A stretch of 22,143 nucleotides of DNA. Origin: Verrucomicrobiota bacterium (GTDB lineage: Bacteria > Verrucomicrobiota > Verrucomicrobiia > Limisphaerales > JACRJZ01). The stretch lies in contig JAKLEJ010000006.1 in assembly GCA_022711695.1 (NCBI GenBank), positions 1-22,143 on the forward strand, written 5' to 3'. Numbering within the stretch: the first letter of the stretch is position 1; each line of letters opens with the position of its first letter. The position numbers and the translations under genes were made by a program. Positions 14,458 to 20,918 of this stretch are shown here, piece after piece. The notes under the pieces were generated by a model. That model searched no databases. It had not been told where the DNA came from and was given only the letters and a program-made list of their open reading frames with translations.

Positions 14458-14990
14458 GCCAGGTACTCCTTCAGGAGGGGAGCCCACTTGTTTTGGGCTC
14501 GGAGGATGACGGTGACGGCTTCACGCACGGCGCCCTGGCCGCCCGGGGCCCGGGTGACGTAGTCCGCCGCGGCGCGCGCTTCGGCGATCGCTTCCGGAAC
14601 GCTGAAGGCGGCCGCGGCCCGCTTCATGGCCCCCAGGTCCAGCAGATCGTCGCCCATGAAACACGCGTTCTTCCACGTCCACCCCTGCGAGGAGAGGATC
14701 CGCTCGATGACGGTGACCTTGTCTTCGCCGCCCTGGCGGAGAAAATCGACTTTGAGATCGCGGGCGCGCTGCGTGGTTGCCGGCGAGGTCCGGCCGGAGA
14801 TCCAGCCCACCTGGATGCCGCAGCGCTGCAGGAGGCGCAGCCCCAGGCCATCCCGGATGTCGAAGCGCTTCATCTCGCCGCGCCCGTCCATGAACACCGA
14901 GCAATCCGTCAGCACGCCATCGACGTCGCACAGGAACACCTTCACCCGGGCGAGCCTGGCGGCGAGGGCTTTGGGGATCGGTTGGGTCAT
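14454..14990 (-). CDS. kdsC: 3-deoxy-D-manno-octulosonate 8-phosphate phosphatase
   Basis: The 178-residue protein is a HAD-family phosphatase of the short KdsC type without a cap domain. Motif I 'DVDGVLTD' gives Asp22 (nucleophile) and Asp24; motif II is Ser65 in 'ISGRTS'; Lys91 in 'GGEDKVTV' fits motif III; Asp114 and Asp115 in 'MGDDLLDLGAM' form motif IV. 'DIRDGLGLRLLQ' is a KdsC signature stretch. It removes phosphate from KDO-8-phosphate to give KDO for lipid A core assembly, in the cytoplasm. It begins 16 bp after the kdsA stop, and its TGA overlaps the start of the LptA/C-like gene, so synthesis and export genes are linked. Orphan HAD phosphatases can look similar, but the kdsA neighbour settles the call. 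Confidence 0.95.
   Translation of the reverse strand: MTQPIPKALAARLARVKVFLCDVDGVLTDCSVFMDGRGEMKRFDIRDGLGLRLLQRCGIQVGWISGRTSPATTQRARDLKVDFLRQGGEDKVTVIERILSSQGWTWKNACFMGDDLLDLGAMKRAAAAFSVPEAIAEARAAADYVTRAPGGQGAVREAVTVILRAQNKWAPLLKEYLA
14466..14471 (-). promoter_or_regulatory. Ribosome binding site that fixes the LptA/C-like TTG start
   Basis: AAGGAG on the minus strand, inside the last codons of kdsC, is 8 bases from the TTG at 14457. The TTG and the kdsC TGA share two bases (TTGA), an arrangement equivalent to ATGA coupling. This is the reason for preferring the TTG over an upstream GTG at 14487. Confidence 0.65.
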
Positions 14991-15006
14991 GGGCGCGCGG
15001 GAGGAA

Positions 15007-15825
15007 TCAGTGAACCGCCTTCCACACGCGGAGCAGGCTCTTCAGCAGGGCCGGCATCTCCCCGAGGGGAACCATGTTCGGACCGTCGCTCCAGGCGCGG
15101 TCCGGATCGGGATGGGTCTCGAAAAACAAACCGTCGGCCCCGGCCGCCAGGGCGGCCCGGGCCAGCACCGGCGCGAATTCCCGCTGGCCGCCGGACTTGT
15201 CGCCTCCCCCGCCGGGCAGTTGCACCGAGTGGGTGGCGTCAAACACCACCGGGCAGCCGAAGCGCTTCAGGATCGGCATCGCGCGCATGTCCGACACCAG
15301 GTTGTTGTAGCCAAAGGTCGTGCCGCGCTCGGTCACCAGCAGGCGCTTGCCGCCCAGTTCCCGGGCCTTGGCCACCACCTGCCCCATCTCCAGCGGGGAC
15401 AGAAACTGCCCTTTCTTCAGGTTCACGATCCGACCGGTCCGGACCGCCGCTTCGATGAGGTCCGTCTGCCGGCAGAGAAAGGCCGGGATTTGCAGGATGT
15501 CCGCGACGGCCGCGGCCGCTTCCGCCTGCGCCTCGGTGTGAATGTCCGTCAGAACGGGCAGGTTCAGCCGGGATTTCACCGCCGCCAGCATTTCCAGGCC
15601 CGCCTCGATTCCCGGGCCGCGGTTCGACTTCGAGGAGGTGCGGTTGGCCTTGTCGAAGCTGGCCTTGAAGACGCAGGCAATGCCGAGCTTGCGGCAGGCG
15701 CTCCGCAGGGCGGAGGCCACCTCGAGGCAGACCCGCTCGCTTTCCGCCACGCAGGGGCCGGCGATCAGAAACAGCCGGCCGGGCGAAACCAGCGACTTCC
15801 ACAGGGCTGAAGATGAACCAGGCAC
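15007..15825 (-). CDS. kdsA: 3-deoxy-8-phosphooctulonate synthase (metal-dependent type)
   Basis: The 272-residue product starts at a GTG (15825); no ATG is available before the conserved 'LIAGPCVAES'. It condenses phosphoenolpyruvate with arabinose 5-phosphate to form KDO-8-phosphate. Family signatures are 'FKASFDKANRTS' at 53-64, 'NLKKGQFLSP' at 135-144 and 'FDATHSVQLPGG' at 195-206. The residue in 'GPC' at position 25 is Cys, and His199, Glu236 and Asp247 are in place. This is the metal-binding set of the Aquifex-type enzyme; the E. coli type has Asn instead of Cys. It is the first gene of the eight-gene block and is divergent from the oxidoreductase gene, with 112 bp between the two starts. 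pyrG, a frequent kdsA neighbour in other bacteria, is absent here. Confidence 0.95.
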   Translation of the reverse strand: MPGSSSALWKSLVSPGRLFLIAGPCVAESERVCLEVASALRSACRKLGIACVFKASFDKANRTSSKSNRGPGIEAGLEMLAAVKSRLNLPVLTDIHTEAQAEAAAAVADILQIPAFLCRQTDLIEAAVRTGRIVNLKKGQFLSPLEMGQVVAKARELGGKRLLVTERGTTFGYNNLVSDMRAMPILKRFGCPVVFDATHSVQLPGGGGDKSGGQREFAPVLARAALAAGADGLFFETHPDPDRAWSDGPNMVPLGEMPALLKSLLRVWKAVH

Positions 15826-15831
15826 GGGCCT

Positions 15832-15860
15832 GTTCTAGCAACCGGCGGCCCGGCGCGCAA
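15832..15860 (-). promoter_or_regulatory. Candidate sigma-70-type promoter for the kdsA operon
   Basis: On the minus strand TTGCGC (15860-15855) and TAGAAC (15837-15832) are separated by exactly 17 bases. The -10 box keeps T-A-x-A-A of the consensus. It lies only 6 bases from the GTG start of kdsA, so a transcript from it would begin at or beside the start codon, implying a leaderless mRNA; no Shine-Dalgarno sequence is visible there. Promoter calls by eye in high-GC DNA are unreliable. Confidence 0.3.
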
Positions 15861-15937
15861 CAGCCATTCGGCCAACGCCGGCGCCCGAACGCGTCCAGAT
15901 TGAAGTTTTGCCCGCCGGGCGCGTCTGCTTTGTTAAG

Positions 15938-17407
15938 ATGAAAACCGCTTCAGACCGCCGCAACCTTGTGAACAGAAACTCGACTTCGACCTCCCCAGGC
16001 GCGGAGGCCGCGGCGGACGGGGTCTCGCGCCGCCGGTTCCTGCAAGCGGCGGCAGGAGGCTGCGCCCTGTTCAGCCTGGTCCCGGCGCGAGTGCTGGGAG
16101 CGGAGGGGCAGCCGGCGGCGGGCAGCCGCGTGTCCCTGGCGGGTGTGGGCGTGGGCGGCGTGGGCTTCGGCCAGCTTCAGGAGCTCGAGAAGGCCGGCTT
16201 TGCCATCGGCGCGCTGTGCGATGTGGATGACGCCTATGCGAAGAAAGCCTACGACAAGTGGCCCCAGGCGCGGCGCTACCGGGATTTCCGCGAGATGCTT
16301 GCGGCCGAGGGCAACCGGATCGACGCGGTGTATGTGGGCACGCCCGATCACACCCACGCGCTGATTGTGAAGGCCGCGCTGCGGCGCAAGAAGCATGTCT
16401 GCTGCGTCAAGCCCCTGACCCGCACGGTGGGCGAGGGCCGGGCGCTGGCCGAGGCCGCCCGCCAGGCCGGCGTGGCCACCCAGATGACGGCCGCGGCCAA
16501 CACCAGCGAATGGGCCTGCCGAACCGCCGAGTGGGTGCAGGCGGGACTCCTGGGCGAGGTGCGCGAGGTCCATATCTGGACCAACCGCCCGGTTTGGCCG
16601 CAGGGCATGGGCCGTCCCGCCGGCGAAGATCCCGTGCCGGCCACGCTGGATTGGAAACTCTGGCTGGGACCGGCGCCGCTGCGTCCGTTCAAGGCCGTCT
16701 GGCCGGCGGGGCACCACGCCCTTCAGCAACTCAAGGCCGATGTCGATTGGATCCGCCAATACAACGGCGTGTACCATCCGTTCAACTTTCGGGGCTGGTG
16801 GGATTTCGGCACCGGCGCCCTCGGCGACATGGGCTGTCACCATTTCAACACCGTGTTCCGCGCTCTCAAGCTCAAGCATGCCCGCTCGGTGTTCGCCACG
16901 TCCACCAAAGCGCTCGAGGAAACCGCGCCCCTGGCGGCGATCGTCACCTACGACTTCGCCGCCCGCGAGGGTCTGCCCCCCGTGCGCCTGGTTTGGTACG
17001 ACGGCGGCCTGCAGCCCCCGCGCCCGGCCGAATTGGGGAACCAGGCCCTGCCCGAGGAAGGCGCGATCTACGTGGGTCGGGAAGGAAGCCTGCTCTATTC
17101 GTGGGGCGGGCCCAAGCTGCTGGGGGCGGGCCTTTCCGCCAAAGCCCAGAGCGTCCCCAAGACCCTGCCGCGGCGCTCCGGCACCTGGAGCGAGTGGCAC
17201 GAGGCCTGCCAGGGCGGCCAGCCTGCCGGGTGCCATTTCGACTGGGCGGTCCCTCTCACCGAGGCGGTGCTCCTGGGCAATATTGCCATCCGCGTCGGCA
17301 AGCCTCTGGAATGGGATGCGGCCCGGATGAAATTCCCGAATCTGGACTCGGCCAACCGGTTTCTCCAGGAACCCTATCACAATGGGTGGTCCCTGGAGAC
17401 GGTTTAG
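15938..17407 (+). CDS. Tat-exported Gfo/Idh/MocA family oxidoreductase
   Basis: From the ATG at 15938 the protein is 489 residues. 'SRRRFLQAAAGG' at 30-41 is a twin-arginine signal, so the folded, cofactor-loaded enzyme is probably exported to the periplasm. The Rossmann domain follows: 'GVGVGGVGFG' at about 69-78, 'GALCDVDD' at about 91-98, 'VYVGTPDHTHA' at 131-141, and the catalytic-lysine motif, read here as 'CVKPL' (Lys158) where many relatives have EKP. The C-terminal half has the family sheet domain, with 'GALGDMGCHHFN' as its conserved core. Members use NAD(P) to oxidise or reduce sugars and cyclitols; secreted versions are abundant in Verrucomicrobiota and Planctomycetota, mostly with unknown substrates. 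It stands alone, divergent from kdsA and convergent with the mutarotase gene. No good Shine-Dalgarno is seen. Confidence 0.88.
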   Translation: MKTASDRRNLVNRNSTSTSPGAEAAADGVSRRRFLQAAAGGCALFSLVPARVLGAEGQPAAGSRVSLAGVGVGGVGFGQLQELEKAGFAIGALCDVDDAYAKKAYDKWPQARRYRDFREMLAAEGNRIDAVYVGTPDHTHALIVKAALRRKKHVCCVKPLTRTVGEGRALAEAARQAGVATQMTAAANTSEWACRTAEWVQAGLLGEVREVHIWTNRPVWPQGMGRPAGEDPVPATLDWKLWLGPAPLRPFKAVWPAGHHALQQLKADVDWIRQYNGVYHPFNFRGWWDFGTGALGDMGCHHFNTVFRALKLKHARSVFATSTKALEETAPLAAIVTYDFAAREGLPPVRLVWYDGGLQPPRPAELGNQALPEEGAIYVGREGSLLYSWGGPKLLGAGLSAKAQSVPKTLPRRSGTWSEWHEACQGGQPAGCHFDWAVPLTEAVLLGNIAIRVGKPLEWDAARMKFPNLDSANRFLQEPYHNGWSLETV

Positions 17408-17454
17408 CTCCGAGCTCTTTCCAGAACGGTGGAGAGCGAATGGCGCCCGGGCCG

Positions 17455-17471
17455 GCGGCGGAAAGCGCCGC
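17455..17471. terminator. GC hairpin between convergent genes
   Basis: GCGGCG (17455-17460) pairs with CGCCGC (17466-17471) around a 5-base loop, directly after the stop of the mutarotase gene on the minus strand and 48 bp after the oxidoreductase stop. No T-run follows on either strand. It may contribute to termination but is weak evidence. Confidence 0.3.
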
Positions 17472-18374
17472 TCAGAGCCGGCTCGAGCTGATCGTCACCT
17501 TGAGCAGGGAGGTCTTGCCGGGGGCCAACACGAGGCGGTTGGGCCCGGCGTTGCCCGACTCCACGCAAACCATCTCGCGATACTCGTCCGTGCCGAAATC
17601 GGGCATCTGGAGCGATTTCTGCACCCACGGATTCCAGACGACGGTGGAGGCCGAGCCGCTCTTCTCGATGCGGATCTTGCGCTTAAGCTTCGAGTCGATG
17701 ATCTCGACGGGGGCTTCGGTGTCGTAATAGAGGCGGTCCACTTCCGAATCGATGCGGATGACCTCGGCGGAGTCGGTCTTGGGGGCCAGGCTGGCGGCGG
17801 CGTCCAGGTAGGATGCCCCCTTCAGCCCCTGGATGGCGATCTGCGTGATATCGCCGACTGCGAAATAGGTGTGCAGGCAGTTGTCGAAGGTGAAGGCCTG
17901 GTCCCTGGAGGTGTTCGTGACAATCAGCTCGAGGGTCAGCTTGTCGGTGACCGTCACGACATAGTTGGCCATGAACGAGGCCAGGGTGGCCCCCATGGCG
18001 GTCTCCGGCAGGTGGAACCGCAGGCTGACGCCGCCTTCCGGGAGGGTGGACACCTCGTGCACCTGCCACTCGGCCAGGCGGGCAAACCCATGGGCGGGCA
18101 GGCCCTCGCGCGGTCCAAACCAGGGGAACACCAGCGGAATGCCGCCCCGGATGGGATGGGTTTCGCTGAACTGGCTGCACTGGCTCAGGAAAAACAGCGG
18201 CGGCTCTCCTTTCCGCGTGAAATCGGTCACATGCGCCCCATGCAGATACACCTCGGCCGTGCTCCAGTCGGTGACGGCCTCGATCTTGAGGAGTTCGCCG
18301 TTGCCCTCCAGGAAGGTCACCCGCCCTGGAACCTCGAGACGTTTGAGCTGCTCCGGAATGTCGTTGATGACCAT
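17472..18374 (-). CDS. D-hexose-6-phosphate mutarotase (YeaD family)
   Basis: The ATG at 18374 gives a 300-residue protein, the normal length for YeaD/Ymr099c-type enzymes; the frame stays open upstream but that part is low-complexity. The galactose-mutarotase-like fold shows its family motifs: 'YLHGAHVTDF' at 43-52, 'HPIRGGIPLVFPWFG' at 73-87 with Arg76, 'HGFAR' at 95-99, the general acid His168 in 'FDNCLHTYF', and the general base Glu272 in 'VCVESGNA'. These enzymes interconvert the alpha and beta forms of glucose 6-phosphate and related hexose 6-phosphates in the cytoplasm. The gene is alone. A TAAAAT at 18397-18392 (minus strand), 18 bp upstream of the ATG, could be its -10 box, without a clear -35. 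No Shine-Dalgarno sequence is visible. Confidence 0.9.
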   Translation of the reverse strand: MVINDIPEQLKRLEVPGRVTFLEGNGELLKIEAVTDWSTAEVYLHGAHVTDFTRKGEPPLFFLSQCSQFSETHPIRGGIPLVFPWFGPREGLPAHGFARLAEWQVHEVSTLPEGGVSLRFHLPETAMGATLASFMANYVVTVTDKLTLELIVTNTSRDQAFTFDNCLHTYFAVGDITQIAIQGLKGASYLDAAASLAPKTDSAEVIRIDSEVDRLYYDTEAPVEIIDSKLKRKIRIEKSGSASTVVWNPWVQKSLQMPDFGTDEYREMVCVESGNAGPNRLVLAPGKTSLLKVTISSSRL

Positions 18375-18815
18375 AATCTGCTGTCTGCGGCATTTTAGCA
18401 GGCGCCCCTCCGAAAGCCTATCTCTTTTTTCGAGGCCGCAAACCCCCAGAAAACTGCGGGTGACAGCCGCCCTGCCCGGCGGGCGGAAGTCCCCGGCGGT
18501 CCGTGCCCTCGGCGGTGGGGCCAAACTGGCGGCGCAACGGCGGCCGCAACCGCGCCCCAAAACCGCACACAAGCGAGCGGTGTACGCTCTCAGCCCTTGA
18601 AGCACAGGACTCCTGATGTGATGAGCCCCTCTCCGTTTGTCTCCATCCTCTCCGGCCGACAGGCCGGCTGAACCGAATCCGCCTCACACGCGCTGGCAAT
18701 CTCCTGCGCGTTCGATGACACCTGAGGTCGATTCGACAGGGCAGGTTGCGGGCGGATTCAGGCGCGCAAATCGAGCTTTATTCGGGAGGACTTTTTCGGT
18801 TAATTTCCCGTGCCG
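18375..18815. other. Intergenic region with no recognised gene
   Basis: About 440 bp separate the divergent mutarotase and hsdM genes. Open frames cross it on both strands, but their products are Arg/Pro/Gly-rich and resemble nothing I know. A perfect 6-bp inverted repeat, CCGGCC-GACA-GGCCGG, lies at 18652-18667. The last 60 bases before hsdM are AT-richer and contain GGGAGGA (18784-18790), which is too far from the hsdM start (26 bases from the ATG) to be a normal ribosome site. The region probably holds the promoters of both flanking genes and may be the left border of an acquired restriction-modification island. Confidence 0.45.
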
Positions 18816-20918
18816 ATGGCCAACCACCACGAACTGGCGAACTTCATCTGGCAGATTGCCGATCTGCTCCGGGGCCCTTATCGCCCCCCACAGTACGAGC
18901 GCGTCATGTTGCCCATGACCGTCCTCCGCCGCTTCGACTGTGTCCTGGCTCCCACTAAGGAAAAGGTCCTGCGCGAATACGAGAAGCGCAAAGGCGGCAA
19001 GCTGAACGACCAGGCGCTGGACAAGTTTCTCAGCAAGGCCGCCGGCCAGCGCTTCCACAATCACTCCCCGCTCACCTTCGAGAAGCTCAAGGGCGATCCC
19101 GACAACATTGACAAGCACCTGGCCAGCTACATCAACGGCTTCTCTGCCAACGTCCGCCGCATCTTCGATTATTTCGAGTTCACCAACGAAATCGAGAAGA
19201 TGCGCGAGGCCAACATCCTCTACCTCGTTGTCTCCAAGTTCTGCGACCTCGACCTCCACCCCGACCAGGTCAGCAATTACGACATGGGGCTGCTCTTCGA
19301 GAACCTGATCCGCCGCTTCAACGAACTGGCCAACGAGACCGCCGGCGATCATTTCACCCCGCGCGACGTCATTGGCCTCATGGTAAGCCTGCTCTTCATT
19401 CACGACGACGACCTGCTGGCCCGCCCGGGCGCCGTCCGCAAGCTCCTCGATCCCACGTGCGGCACCGGCGGCATGTTGGCCGAGGCGCAACGCTACCTGC
19501 ACGAGCACCACGCCGAGGCCCAGCTTTGGGTGTTCGGCCAGGACTACAACAAGCGCGCCTTTGCCGTCGCCGCCTCCGACTTGCTCATCAAGGGCCACGA
19601 GAACAGCGAAGTCCGCTTCGGCGATTCGCTCACCGACGACCAGTTCAGCGCCGACAAATTCGACTACTTCCTCGCCAATCCGCCCTTCGGCGTGGACTGG
19701 AAGAAGCAGGCCAACGCCATCGAAGCCGAACACCACAAACAGGGCTTCAATGGCCGCTTCGGCGCCGGTCTGCCGCGCGTCAACGACGGCGCGCTGCTCT
19801 TCCTCCAGCACATGGTCAGCAAGTTCGAGTCGGTGCAGCCGGACCAGCGCAAGCACGGTTCTCGCCTGGCCATCGTCTTCAACGGCTCGCCCCTGTTTAC
19901 TGGCGGTGCGGGCAGTGGCGAGAGCGACATCCGCAAATGGATCGTCGGAAACGACTGGCTGGAGGCCGTCGTCGCCATGCCCGAGCAGATGTTCTACAAC
20001 ACCGGCATCGGCACCTACGTTTGGATTGTCACCAACCGGAAGGAGAAGCGCCGCCGGGGCAAGATCCAGCTCGTGGATGCCCGCGAGTGTTTCGTGCCCA
20101 TGCGCCGCAGCCTGGGTGACAAGCGCCGCAAGTTCGGTGAATGCGAGGAGGGCGAGCCGGACCAGATTCGCGACATCGTGCGGCTTTACGCCCGCTTCGG
20201 CGATGGCGAGAAGAGCAAGGTCTTCGACAACGCCGATTTCGGCTACACCCGCGTCACCGTCGAGCGCCCGCTCCGGCTCCGCCTGGAACTCAGTGCGGCC
20301 GCGGAGTCCGAATGGCTCCATGCCGTCGCGGAAGCCCATCGGCAGAACGCACAACGCATGACTGCGCCCGACGCGCTGAAGACCTGGTTCGCCGCTCTCC
20401 TGTCCGATTTCGGCCGCACGCCCTGCCTGAACTGGAACGCTGTCGCGGACAAGATTGCCCCGCACCTTAAGAAACTCGGCGGCCTGGGCAAGGACGCCGA
20501 GCGCGAGTTCCGCCGCTTCTTTGTCCTCACCGACCCAAAAGCGGCGCCTGTCATCGCCAAAAGCGAGCCTTTGCCCAAGGGCAAGGCGGTTTCCGAAGCC
20601 GACCGCTTCGCCGGTTGGTTTGAGGATCAGCACCCCGCCGGCTGCCGCGTCCGGGCCCGCTATCTGGTGGACGCTCAACTCCGTGACTTCGAGAATGTCC
20701 CCCTCAAGGAAGACATTGACGACTACTTCCGCCGCGAAGTCTTGCCCCACGTGCCCGACGCCTGGATGAACCGCACCAAAGACAAGGTCGGCTACGAGAT
20801 CAATTTCAACCGTCATTTCTACCGCTACACCCCGCCGCGCCCGCTGGAGGCCATTGACACCGACCTCAAGCAATCCGAGGAGAACTTCATGCGCCTGCTC
20901 AAGGAGGTGACCTCATGA
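18816..20918 (+). CDS. hsdM: Type I restriction-modification system, DNA methyltransferase subunit
   Basis: The ATG at 18816 (MANHHELANFIW) was preferred over a GTG six bases upstream; both give almost the same protein, here 700 residues. An N-terminal helical HsdM_N domain spans about 5-150. The N6-adenine methyltransferase core follows: 'HFTPRDVIGLMV' at 179-190, motif I 'DPTCGTGG' at 212-219 (S-adenosylmethionine binding) and motif IV 'NPPFG' at 288-292 (catalysis). 'AMPEQMFYNTGIGTYVWIV' is a further HsdM hallmark. The stretch after about 450 is a long C-terminal extension compared with EcoKI HsdM (529 residues), typical of a larger HsdM subgroup. Two HsdM with one HsdS form the modification enzyme; HsdR is needed for cleavage and is not in the window. 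hsdS overlaps the stop by 4 bp. Confidence 0.95.
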   Translation: MANHHELANFIWQIADLLRGPYRPPQYERVMLPMTVLRRFDCVLAPTKEKVLREYEKRKGGKLNDQALDKFLSKAAGQRFHNHSPLTFEKLKGDPDNIDKHLASYINGFSANVRRIFDYFEFTNEIEKMREANILYLVVSKFCDLDLHPDQVSNYDMGLLFENLIRRFNELANETAGDHFTPRDVIGLMVSLLFIHDDDLLARPGAVRKLLDPTCGTGGMLAEAQRYLHEHHAEAQLWVFGQDYNKRAFAVAASDLLIKGHENSEVRFGDSLTDDQFSADKFDYFLANPPFGVDWKKQANAIEAEHHKQGFNGRFGAGLPRVNDGALLFLQHMVSKFESVQPDQRKHGSRLAIVFNGSPLFTGGAGSGESDIRKWIVGNDWLEAVVAMPEQMFYNTGIGTYVWIVTNRKEKRRRGKIQLVDARECFVPMRRSLGDKRRKFGECEEGEPDQIRDIVRLYARFGDGEKSKVFDNADFGYTRVTVERPLRLRLELSAAAESEWLHAVAEAHRQNAQRMTAPDALKTWFAALLSDFGRTPCLNWNAVADKIAPHLKKLGGLGKDAEREFRRFFVLTDPKAAPVIAKSEPLPKGKAVSEADRFAGWFEDQHPAGCRVRARYLVDAQLRDFENVPLKEDIDDYFRREVLPHVPDAWMNRTKDKVGYEINFNRHFYRYTPPRPLEAIDTDLKQSEENFMRLLKEVTS
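20901..20910 (+). promoter_or_regulatory. Full-length Shine-Dalgarno sequence of hsdS
   Basis: AAGGAGGTGA lies within the last codons of hsdM, 4 bases before the hsdS ATG at 20915 (7 bases counting from GGAGG). It is an essentially complete anti-16S match and, with the ATGA overlap, indicates coupled and efficient translation of the specificity subunit. It also fixes the hsdS start. Confidence 0.85.

Noticed and set aside
15950..17380. Open frame of 476 codons on the minus strand opposite the oxidoreductase
   Set aside because: No domain is recognisable; the plus strand has the Tat signal and Rossmann motifs.
18375..18815. A small gene or IS border in the hsdM upstream gap
   Set aside because: No transposase motif, convincing ribosome site, or terminal repeat was found; only a 6-bp inverted repeat is visible.
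18684..20873. Open frame of 729 codons on the minus strand opposite hsdM
   Set aside because: hsdM motifs DPTCGTGG and NPPFG on the plus strand are decisive; the antisense product is an Ala/Val/Glu-rich mirror.
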